Shown here: piece after piece, positions 26,611 through 35,300 of the stretch
How positions within the stretch are numbered: the first letter of the stretch is position 1
Layout of the letters: every line of letters begins with the position of its first letter
Assembly (NCBI GenBank): GCA_039191605.1
Contig: JBCCXL010000018.1
Location: 1 to 64,000, forward strand
DNA length: 64,000 nucleotides
Direction of reading: 5' to 3'
Origin: JBCCXL01 sp039191605
Lineage (GTDB): Bacteria > Acidobacteriota > Thermoanaerobaculia > Multivoradales > JAHZIX01
The notes under the pieces: generated by a model
What the model was told of the DNA's origin: nothing
The model's database searches: none
Seen by the model: only the letters and a program-made list of their open reading frames with translations
Made by a program: the position numbers and the translations under genes

Positions 26611-27384
26611 ATGCAATGGCTCTCCGCCGAGGCGCTGATTCTCGACGTGCGAGATCTCGGCGAGCGGGACCGCCTGATCACCTGGCTGACCCGGGAGCAC
26701 GGCCTGGTGCGGGGCGCCGCCCGCGGAGCCCGGGGTAAGCACAGCCGCTTTGCCGGGCAGCTCCAGCCGCTGGCCAAGGTCAGCGCCAGCTGGACCGACA
26801 AGGAGAGCTGGCAGCTCGCCCGCCTGTCCTCGGCGGAGCTCATCGCCTCGGCGGATTTTCTCCATCGGGAGCTGGAAGACCTTCTCTTGGGAGAGTACCT
26901 GGCGGAGCAATGCGTGCAGTTCAGCGTCGAGAACGAGGTGGGAGTGCTTCCCTACCGGCTGCTGGACTCGACGCTGGAAGCGCTGCGCCAGGGGGTCGAT
27001 AGAGATCTGGCGGCTCGCTTCTTCGAGGTCTGGATGCTTCGCATTGCCGGCGTCTTTCCTCAGCTCGAGACCTGCGCGGCGTGCTCTGAGCCGCTGACCG
27101 CTGCCGCGGCGGTGCTGGTGGTGGAGGAGGGCTTGTTCTGCCGCCGCTGTGCCCCCTCGCCGCTGCCGGTGGGGGCGATGGAGCTATCGCGGGAGGCGGT
27201 GACTTTTCTCGAGGCCAGCACCAAGGTTCGCCTGCGGGAGCTCGCTTTGTCCCCTCCCCCTCGCCAGGCGTTACGGCTCGTAGAGCGTGCCTGCGCACAG
27301 ATTCGCCGCACTTTCTTGCAGTACGAGCTGCGCAGCTACCAAGTGATGAAGAAGACTCTTCAGGGTCTGCCGCAGGATCCCTGA
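26611..27384 (+). CDS. recO: DNA repair protein RecO
   Basis: A 257-aa RecO, the recombination mediator that acts with RecR to load RecA on SSB-coated DNA. The N-terminal OB-fold begins LSAEALILDVRDLGERDRLITWLTREHG, including the typical GLVRGAARGARG. The middle is helical and the zinc finger uses Cys155/Cys158 (CAAC) and Cys177/Cys180 (CRRC). The final YELRSYQVMKKTL is usual for the family. A longer frame overlaps the preceding gene, but RecO proteins begin near the chosen ATG. The ribosome site is weak, so coupling to the upstream gene is possible. Confidence 0.94.
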   Translation: MQWLSAEALILDVRDLGERDRLITWLTREHGLVRGAARGARGKHSRFAGQLQPLAKVSASWTDKESWQLARLSSAELIASADFLHRELEDLLLGEYLAEQCVQFSVENEVGVLPYRLLDSTLEALRQGVDRDLAARFFEVWMLRIAGVFPQLETCAACSEPLTAAAAVLVVEEGLFCRRCAPSPLPVGAMELSREAVTFLEASTKVRLRELALSPPPRQALRLVERACAQIRRTFLQYELRSYQVMKKTLQGLPQDP

Positions 27385-27644
27385 AGCCGGGCGGTGGGTA
27401 GGCCTTGGGGTGCCCTCGACGATTGTCTCCCGGTGTCTTCGGGACGTTCCCTCTAAGCACCCTCTAAGCGGTCCATCCCGGCCTGGGCGTCGAGGGTGGG
27501 GCGCCTTGCCGGGAGGCCGGGGATGGGTTAGTTTCAGCTCGGTTCAACGGTCCTGTTGCGGGGCTTATGAACCGTTTTTCCTCTCTCGATCGCACCTTCC
27601 GCATTCATCGCATCCCGCCCCCGGGCCTCGAGGTCCCCATCTCC

Positions 27645-28598
27645 ATGTCTGTGCCCACCTCCGTCCAGAGTCTTCAAGAGCTGATCTTGCGTCTGTCTAC
27701 CTACTGGGGAGAGCAGGGCTGCGCCCTGCAGCAGCCCTACGACCTCGAGGTGGGAGCCGGCACCATGCATCCGGATACCTTCCTCCGAGTGCTGGGGCCC
27801 GAGCCCTGGCGGGTGGCCTACGCCCAGCCCTCTCGCCGCCCGGCGGACGCGCGCTACGGCGACAATCCCTTCCGCCTCGGCAAGCATCTGCAGTTCCAGG
27901 TCATCCTCAAGCCCAATCCGCCGGATATCCAGAGCCTCTACGTGCGCAGCCTGGAAGCCCTGGGGCTGGACCTGACGCAGCACGACCTGCGCTTCGAGGA
28001 AGACAATTGGGAGGCCCCCACCCTCGGCGCCTCCGGGGTCGGTTGGCAGGTGATGCTGGACGGCATGGAGATCACCCAATTCACCTACTTCCAGCAGGCC
28101 GGCGGCCTAGAGCTGCCGGCGATCTCCGCGGAGATCACCTACGGCCTGGAGCGCATCACCATGTTCCTCGGGCTGCAGCGCAGCGTGTATGACATCCGCT
28201 GGAGCGAGGGTGGCCCGAACTACCACCAGGTGCGTCACCAAGATGAGGTGGAGTCCTCGAAGTATTACTTCGAGGTCGCCGACGTGGAATTTCTTCGCGC
28301 CCAATTCGACGGCTACGAGCGGGAGGCGGGACGATGCCTGGAGCAGGACCTGGTGCTGCCGGCCTACGAATGCGCCCTCAAGTGCTCCCACACCTTCAAC
28401 GTCCTCGACGCCCGCGGCGCCGTCTCGGCCACCGAGCGGGTGGCGGTCATCGGCCGGGTGCGGCGGCTGGCCATCGCCTGCGCCAAGGCCTACGTCGCCA
28501 GCCGGGAAGCCCTCGGCTTTCCGCTGCTGACGTCTCCTGAGCAGCAGGTCGCTGAAGCAAAGGGATCCGAGTCCGCCGCGGCGGGAGGTGAGGGATGA
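27645..28598 (+). CDS. glyQ: Glycyl-tRNA synthetase alpha subunit
   Basis: A 317-aa catalytic alpha subunit of the alpha2beta2 bacterial glycyl-tRNA synthetase. Recognisable conserved parts are QELILRLSTYWGEQGCALQQPYDLEVGAGTMHPDTFLRVLGPEPW, the motif-2-like EDNWEAPTLGASGVGWQVMLDGMEITQFTYFQQAGG, and ITYGLERITMFLQ-like ITYGLERITMFLGLQ. It forms Gly-AMP and, with GlyS, charges tRNA-Gly. A start 78 bp upstream is possible, but the family normally has a short leader before LQELI. It overlaps glyS by ATGA, so the subunits are translationally coupled. Confidence 0.97.
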   Translation: MSVPTSVQSLQELILRLSTYWGEQGCALQQPYDLEVGAGTMHPDTFLRVLGPEPWRVAYAQPSRRPADARYGDNPFRLGKHLQFQVILKPNPPDIQSLYVRSLEALGLDLTQHDLRFEEDNWEAPTLGASGVGWQVMLDGMEITQFTYFQQAGGLELPAISAEITYGLERITMFLGLQRSVYDIRWSEGGPNYHQVRHQDEVESSKYYFEVADVEFLRAQFDGYEREAGRCLEQDLVLPAYECALKCSHTFNVLDARGAVSATERVAVIGRVRRLAIACAKAYVASREALGFPLLTSPEQQVAEAKGSESAAAGGEG

Positions 28599-30757
28599 GC
28601 GCGCAAGACCACTCCAAGACCGGCGGCGAGCTGCTGCTGGAGGTGCGCAGCGAAGAGATTCCTGCCCGCATGCTGGCTCCGGCGGTGCGGGAGCTGGCCC
28701 ACCGGCTGTTTGAAGACCTCACCACCCGGGGCTGCGCTCCGAAGGAAGTGGAGACCGGCTGTACCCCCCGCCGCATGACGGTGGTGATCCGCGGCCTGGC
28801 GGCGCGGGAGCCGGATCGCGAGGAGACCGTCCTCGGTCCGCCGGCGCAGGCGGCCTTCGACGGCGACGGTCAGCCGCGGCCGGCGGCGGTGGGCTTCGCC
28901 AAGCGCTACGGCCTGGCGCCGGAAGATCTGCTGCGGGTGGATACCGACAAAGGCGAACGGGTCGCCGCCGTGGCCCGTACCGAGGGTCGCCCCATCGCTG
29001 AAGTGCTCGGCGAGCTGGTGCCCCGGGCGCTGGCGGAGCTGCGCTGGCCCAAGACCATGCGCTGGGGCAGCGGTACCGGGCCCTGGGTGCGACCGGTGCA
29101 CGGCCTGCTGGCCCTCTTTGACGGCGAGGTCGTGCCGATGGAGCTCTTCGGCGTTCCCTCCGGCAATACCACCGTGGGGCATCCGGTGCTCTCGCCGGAG
29201 GCCTTCGCCGTGACGGATGCCCAGAGCTACCGCCAGGCCCTCGCCGATCGCGGCCTGGTGCTGCGACTGGCGGAGCGGCGCGAGCGCCTGCTGGAGCAGC
29301 TGAAGGCCCAGGCCCGGGAGGCCGGTGGCAGCCTGGTGGCGGACGACGAGCTGCTGGATCGCCTCACCGCCATGGTGGCGATTCCCGGGGTGATCACCGG
29401 TCACTTCGATTCGGGCCATCTGGTGCTTCCTCGAGAGGTGCTCATCGCCAGCCTGCGGGATCACCAGAGCGCCTTCACGGTGGAAGACGAGAAGGGCGAC
29501 CTGCTGCCGGTCTTCCTCACCGTGATGGACCGGCCCGATGACCCCATCGGCCGGGTGTGTTCCGGCAATGAATGGGTGGTGGCGGCTCGCCTGGAGGACG
29601 CTCGCTTCTTCTACCGCGAAGATCGCAAGCAGGCGCTGTCCGACCGAGCGCTGGACCGCCTCACCTTCCACGTGCAGCTGGGCTCCTACGCCGACAAGGT
29701 CGCCCGGGTGGAAACCCTGGCGGCAGCCCTCGGCCGCCGCCTGCAATGGGGCGACGACGAGATCTCCGCGGCCGCCGCCGCGGCGCGCTCTCTGAAGGCC
29801 GATCTAGTGACCGAGATGGTGGGCGAGTTCGCCTCCCTCCAGGGACTGGTGGGCGGCATCTACCTGCGCGAAGATGGCGCCCCGGAGGCGGTGTGGCAGG
29901 CGGTCTACGATCAATATCTTCCCGCCTCCACCGAGGATCCCCTGCCGCGGGGCGCGGTGGGCAAGCTGGTGGCGGTGGCGGATCGCCTGGATACCCTGGC
30001 GGGCTTCTTCGGCCTCGGGGAAGAGCCCAAGGGCTCCCGCGATCCCTTCGGTCTGCGCCGCGCCGCCCAGGGCGTCGCCCGCATCCTGATGGAGGGAGAC
30101 CTGCCGCTGCGCCTGGAGGACGCCCTGGAGGATGCCTTCGCCGCGTATCCAGACGGCACCCTGCCCGGCGACACGGCGCCGGCGTCGGATCGCCTGGGGA
30201 CTTTCTTCGGCGAGCGCCTGCGCTATCTGCTGGGCCGCGGGGGCTTCGCCCACGACGAGATCGAGGCGGCTCTGGCGGCCGGCGGTGAGGACCTACCTCG
30301 CCTGGCGCGACGGGTGGAGTCGGTGCGCTCGATCCGCGGAGAGAAGGACTTCCTCTCCGTCGCTCTCGCCGCCAAGCGCATCGCGAACATCTTGAAGAAG
30401 GCCGAGGACGAAGGTCTCGCCTCCGCCGAGGCCATCGCCGGCGAGACCGAGGTGGACGCCAGCCTCTTCGAGCACGACGCCGAGGGGCAGCTTTCGGCCG
30501 CCGAGAACGAGCTCGCCGACGAGGTGCGAGAGGCGGAAGCCGGCGGGGATTACCTCGAGGCGCTGCGCCACATCGGTCGCCTGGCCCCCTCCCTGGAGCG
30601 CTTCTTCGACGAGGTGCTGGTGATGGCCAAGGAAGAAGCGGTGAGGGCTAACCGAATCGCCCTTCTGGGCCGGCTCCACCGCCTGATCTCTGGCATCGCC
30701 CACCTCGATCAGCTGGTGGTGGACAAAGCGGAGGAGCGGGAGCGGGCCGGGGCCTGA
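28595..30757 (+). CDS. glyS: Glycyl-tRNA synthetase beta subunit
   Basis: A 720-aa beta subunit that recognises tRNA-Gly. It starts with the usual LLLEVRSEEIPARMLAPAV, includes GCTPRRMTVVIRGL and LRWPKTMRWGSGTGPWVRPVHGLLALFDGEVVP, and has the HD-like region KADLVTEMVGEFASLQGLVGGIY. The DALR-type anticodon-binding domain occupies the C-terminal part (VMAKEEAVRANRIALLGRL). Length matches the family (about 690-720 aa). The ATG overlaps the glyQ stop codon (ATGA). The following methyltransferase gene begins 55 bp later on the same strand. Confidence 0.97.
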   Translation: MSAQDHSKTGGELLLEVRSEEIPARMLAPAVRELAHRLFEDLTTRGCAPKEVETGCTPRRMTVVIRGLAAREPDREETVLGPPAQAAFDGDGQPRPAAVGFAKRYGLAPEDLLRVDTDKGERVAAVARTEGRPIAEVLGELVPRALAELRWPKTMRWGSGTGPWVRPVHGLLALFDGEVVPMELFGVPSGNTTVGHPVLSPEAFAVTDAQSYRQALADRGLVLRLAERRERLLEQLKAQAREAGGSLVADDELLDRLTAMVAIPGVITGHFDSGHLVLPREVLIASLRDHQSAFTVEDEKGDLLPVFLTVMDRPDDPIGRVCSGNEWVVAARLEDARFFYREDRKQALSDRALDRLTFHVQLGSYADKVARVETLAAALGRRLQWGDDEISAAAAAARSLKADLVTEMVGEFASLQGLVGGIYLREDGAPEAVWQAVYDQYLPASTEDPLPRGAVGKLVAVADRLDTLAGFFGLGEEPKGSRDPFGLRRAAQGVARILMEGDLPLRLEDALEDAFAAYPDGTLPGDTAPASDRLGTFFGERLRYLLGRGGFAHDEIEAALAAGGEDLPRLARRVESVRSIRGEKDFLSVALAAKRIANILKKAEDEGLASAEAIAGETEVDASLFEHDAEGQLSAAENELADEVREAEAGGDYLEALRHIGRLAPSLERFFDEVLVMAKEEAVRANRIALLGRLHRLISGIAHLDQLVVDKAEERERAGA

Positions 30758-30812
30758 GGGGCCTCGCTGCCCTTCGAGCTGCTCTAGCTCCTCTAGCCTC
30801 CGCACCTCGGCG

Positions 30813-31775
30813 ATGAGCGACTCCCGCCAATCGTCCCCGAAAAGCCCCCCTGTGAAGGCGGGGGAGGCCGCAGCGCGGGGAGTTTCGCCGGGGCCAGCTG
30901 CGCCGGGGCCTGGCGGCAGCGAGGGCAGCACCGAGAAGAACCAGAGCAGAGTGGAGGACAACCAGCGCCGGCTGCAGCGCTTCTGGGATTCCAGCCGCGA
31001 CTACTACCGCCAGGCGGCGGAGGCCAACGTCGAGCTCACCGCCGATCGCCGGGTGCTGCTCGGCTACCTGGAGGGTGGCGAGCGACTGCTGGATCTCGGC
31101 TGCGGCTCCTGCGAGAACGCCCTGTGGCTGCCCGCCGGCTGCCGTTATCTGGGTTTCGACGTCTCCACCTCCGCCCTGGTGATGGCGGATGAACAGGGGC
31201 GTCCGGGGCGCCGACTGCGGGGAGACGGGGCGGGCCTGCCGCTGGCGGACGAGAGCTTCGACGCCGTGCTCTCCACCTACGCCCTGGAGCATTTCCACGA
31301 TCCCGGGGCGACCTTCTACGAGGCGGCCCGGGTGCTGCGCCCCGGCGGCCTGCTGCTCTTCGTCGGCTCCGCCTGGGATCTGCCCTACGAAATGCCGCCG
31401 AGCCTCGATCCCGGCCGCCAGAAAGAGGTCGCCGCCCGCCGCCTCGGCCGCCAGCTGGCCGCCTGGCTGACCGGCCGCCACGCCTTCGACACCGTGCCCG
31501 AGCCGCGGGTGCTCACCGACGGCTATGTGCCCGATGCGGACGCCGTCCACGTCGCCCAGAGCTGGCAGCTGGCGCGCTACCTGAAGGCCATGGGGATGGA
31601 GCTGCTAGAGCACCGCAGCCTGCCCCATCGCGCCGAGCCCGCCGGCCTGCGGGCCCTCTACCGCCGCCTGCTGCGCTGGGTGCCGCTATGGTCCCGGGCC
31701 TGGGGCAATACCCTGCTGGTGGCCCGCCGGGGAGAAGAGCTGCGCCCGGTGCCCTATCGGCTTTTGCCTCTCTGA
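30813..31775 (+). CDS. Class I SAM-dependent methyltransferase
   Basis: A 320-aa protein with the Rossmann-type motif I LLDLGCGSCENALWL near 89-103, an acidic motif II (LGFDVS), and AVLSTYALEHFHDP plus VLRPGGLLLFVG typical of methyltransferase type 11 proteins. An N-terminal tail of about 60 residues rich in Ser, Pro and Gly precedes it. The C-terminal region is basic and contains LRALYRRLLRWVPLW, which could contact a membrane or nucleic acid. Substrate unknown. It sits directly after glyS on the same strand, so it is probably in the same transcript, but no functional link to tRNA charging is implied. Confidence 0.88.
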   Translation: MSDSRQSSPKSPPVKAGEAAARGVSPGPAAPGPGGSEGSTEKNQSRVEDNQRRLQRFWDSSRDYYRQAAEANVELTADRRVLLGYLEGGERLLDLGCGSCENALWLPAGCRYLGFDVSTSALVMADEQGRPGRRLRGDGAGLPLADESFDAVLSTYALEHFHDPGATFYEAARVLRPGGLLLFVGSAWDLPYEMPPSLDPGRQKEVAARRLGRQLAAWLTGRHAFDTVPEPRVLTDGYVPDADAVHVAQSWQLARYLKAMGMELLEHRSLPHRAEPAGLRALYRRLLRWVPLWSRAWGNTLLVARRGEELRPVPYRLLPL

Positions 31776-32335
31776 GGGTAGGGCCCCTCTGAGGGTAGAG
31801 CTCGCGGTGCTTCGCTGTCTCGGCGGAGCACGCCCGGGGCTGATGCGGGCAGGAAGTCGATTGGGCTCGAAGCATCATCGGCGCTCAGTATTCGGTGTCT
31901 CCCAGTCGGTGCCCAGTCGTTAGCGCCCAGTCGCCAGCGTTCAGTCGATCGCGTTGTCGCGGGTTGGGCGGTAAGGGGCGGGGTTCGAGGGTCATTGCTC
32001 GAGGGGGAGTGCTCGAAGATTCGCGGTTGAGGGATGATCCGTCTTCTTCTTCATTTGCGCGATTTCATAGGGTGTAGAGCATTGTCTCGCTGCTAGACTG
32101 ACGGTGCATTCCACTGTTCGATGATGAATCGCGCGATGTTCCCTCATAGCTGGATCGATCGCGCAGCGAGGACCGCCCTGAAGCCGGTTTCCAGGACCGT
32201 TCTAGGGAGCCGTCGCGAGAGGCGTTGCGCCTCACCTTGGCCCGTATTTGCTTTTATCCCGTGGCCTCTTCTGTCCCGTGGCCCTTCTCATCCCCTGGAC
32301 TTCTGGGCTCGCAGTGGGCCAACGGTTATCGAGGT
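31776..32335. other. Intergenic region with micro-repeats
   Basis: About 560 bp lacking a supportable gene. It contains a duplicated CCTCTGAGGGTAG near 31770-31800 and four variants of CCCAGTCG between about 31898 and 31950. The half nearest the giant gene is less GC-rich and may hold its promoter, but no -35/-10 pair is convincing. Confidence 0.5.
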
Positions 32336-35300
32336 ATGAGCATCCCTTCGACTCAATCTCTGCTGGCGTCTCCCAACGCTGCCGTCGTCCGCCGGGCGGC
32401 GGCGCGAGGGGAGTGGGCGGATTTCACCGAAGACGGGATCGCCTTCGATGAGCAGGAGCGAGTCACCGAGCCGGGGGTGGTGCTGCCGGCGGAGCTGATT
32501 CGCAACCTGCTGGTCAGCCAGCGGCCCCAGGGCAGGGAAGGAGGGCCCGGGGTGACCGCCTTCGGCGTGCGGATCCGCGGGGCCCGCATCGTCGGGCGAA
32601 TCGATCTTCGCGGCGCCCGGGCGTGGAATGAGGAGGCCTGCCCGCCGCTGGTGTTCGAGGATTGCGAGCTGGTGGGCAATCTCGAGGAGGCCGAGTGGGG
32701 GGATCCCCGTCTGCGCAAGAGGAATTGCCTCGATGCCCTCGACGCGGACTTGGTGTACCTCGGCCTGCAGCGCTGTCGACTGGCGGTGCTCGACCTGCGC
32801 AATGCCCGGGTACGCAGCGATGTGCGCCTAGATGACGTCGGTCCGCTGGTGGAGGGGGGGCCGTGCTGGCTGAGGGCCGGCGGGAGCAGGGTTCAGGGGG
32901 AGCTCCGGGCTCGCCGCTGCACCTTTCGAATCCATCAGAAGGAGGATTGGCAGCCGAGCCTGCCGGAGGAGTCCGCGGTGGATCTGACCCGCGCGCGGAT
33001 CACCGGTTCGGTGGCGCTGCAGCCGGCCTGTCTCTTCGATGGCGGCATGCGCCTGGGCAACGCGCGCATCGGCGGCGATCTATGGCTTGCCGGGGGGCAT
33101 CTCATCGCCCGCGGGAGCTCTGCTCTCTACGCGCAGATGGCGCAAATCGATGGGGTCTTGGGGCTGCGGAGCCACGAGTCCACCGGCGGTCCCCACCACC
33201 GCTTTCGTAGCGAGGGAGGGATCAACCTCTACGGCGCCACCATCGGCAGCACGCTGGAGCTGAGCGGGGCTCTGCTGACCCCCGCCGAGGGTGAGGACAA
33301 AGCTTCGACGAGCTCTTTGAGCGCTAACCTGACGCGTATCGGCGGCGATGTGCTGATGCGGCCTTGGAAGCCGAAAACGGCGGAAGTGTTGAAGGGGAAC
33401 GGGGAAGATGGCTGGGCCCTCACCGACGAAGAGGCCGCCTGGACCGTTGGGGGAACGGAGGCGACGACGGAGCTCCCGGCGTTCGATTCGGCGGTGATTC
33501 CGGAAGTTCCCTTCGAAGCGAAGGGAACCATCTACTTCAACAACGCCACGATCGTCGGCTTCTTCACCTTGGACGGTTCCGTACCCTATTTGGCGGCGCC
33601 GAACTCGGAGCTGAAATCCTATTTGCACATCACCATGCAGGGGGGGACCCTCGCTCTCCAGAGCTCGTCCATCGAGGGAGAGCTGCGGGTCGGCGGCGAA
33701 ATCGACGAATTTCGCGGGGATTCGATGGAGGCTCGTTCGGATGTCCGACTGAGCGGGGACTTCCGGCTCCCTATCGTGCTCTCGGCTGCGACGGTCCATG
33801 GTGACCTGCGGATCGGCGGCGAGGTGGCGGGGGTGAGAGCCTCTTCTCTGATCGCCCATTCGACGCTGCGCTGTACAGGAGATCTCACCGAGAAGATCTT
33901 CCTCGACAGCGCGGCGGTGAGCGGCGAGGTCAAGATCCTTTCCCAGAAGCCCGTCGATCGCATCTCGGCGACCAACGCTCGCTTCTCGTCCCACTTCGAG
34001 GTCAACTGTGAGCTGGACTGGCTGCTGCTCACCGGCAGTCGTCTTGCCGGACGGTTAAGTCTGAGCGGCCGTTGCGGCAGCCTGATGGCTACCTCCGTCG
34101 AGGTGGATGGAGAGGTCTCTCTGCACGGTGCTCTGCGGCGAGCGGTGGATTTTCGTAACGCTACCTTCGGCAGCAGTCTGAGCTGGGTGCCTCGGCGTTT
34201 TCTATGGCCGCACCTCTTTGCCAAACACGGGCTCGACGTGAGCGAAGCGACCTCTTCGTCAGAGTTGGAGCCAGAGCTGAGGCCGATTTCTCTCGGCTCC
34301 AGCGGTTGGCAGATTCAGGGAGTCAAGGGGGTGATTTTCCACGATGGTCACTGGCTCGAAGGCTGGGACGATGTGCGCTTCGTCCACCGGCGTCGGCGAG
34401 CCCTGGCCTGCTATCCCGGATGGCAGCTATGGGAGTGCACCGCCTGGCTACCGCGGCGGGTCGATACCCTCGAGCCTTCCTCCTCCGCGCTGCGGGAATG
34501 GCCTCCGGGGGATCTCGGGGCCGTGGCCTTCCTCTACGATCCAGTGGATAAGCTCCTCGTGTTGCTGGACGGCCGCTCGGCTCCGATCCATCGCCTCAAC
34601 AACTATGGGGCATTGAAGCTCGAGACGGCGAAGCAGGCGGAGGATTACCTGCGCTTCTTCTGCTCCTATATTTGGGGGGAAGAGGGAGCTTTTCAGATTC
34701 TTGAAACGATGGAGCAGATGCCGCAAGGGGCCGAAGTCCGCTTCATCGATGCCGAGACCGGGAAAGTCACCAGGGATCCCGGTTCGTGGGTGCGTCCGCT
34801 GGTGGTGGATCACCGCGGTCCCGACGGCGCCTACTTTTCTCGGGCGACGGTGCTCTATGGTGGGGCGCTCTTCGAGGCCACCTTCCGCGTCCACTCGACG
34901 GGGATGGTGGATATGCTCGACGACGAGCCCTGCGGTTGGCTCGAGGGCGATTCGCCGCTGGTCTATCAACAACCGGCGCGGGTGGTGAAGCGTCGAGGGG
35001 CGAGCGGAACGAAGGTCTGGCGTCAGCCCGAGGGTGCGATAGGAGAGGTTCCCTGGCTTCCGCCTCCGCAGCTGGTAGGGGAATGGATCGACGAGAGTGA
35101 GGGACTCAAGGCCTTTCGATCCCAGCGCCCAACGTCGGTGCGATGGGTGCTAGAGAACGCTCGCTGTGGTGGCGATATCTTCCTCGCAGGCACCATAGAG
35201 CCATTGCGGGCTCGGGGCCTGCAGGTGGAAGGACAGCTAACCCTAGGGGGAACGGTGGGGGAGCTGCTGGACCTCGAGGCGTCGAAGGTGGGAGGGAATC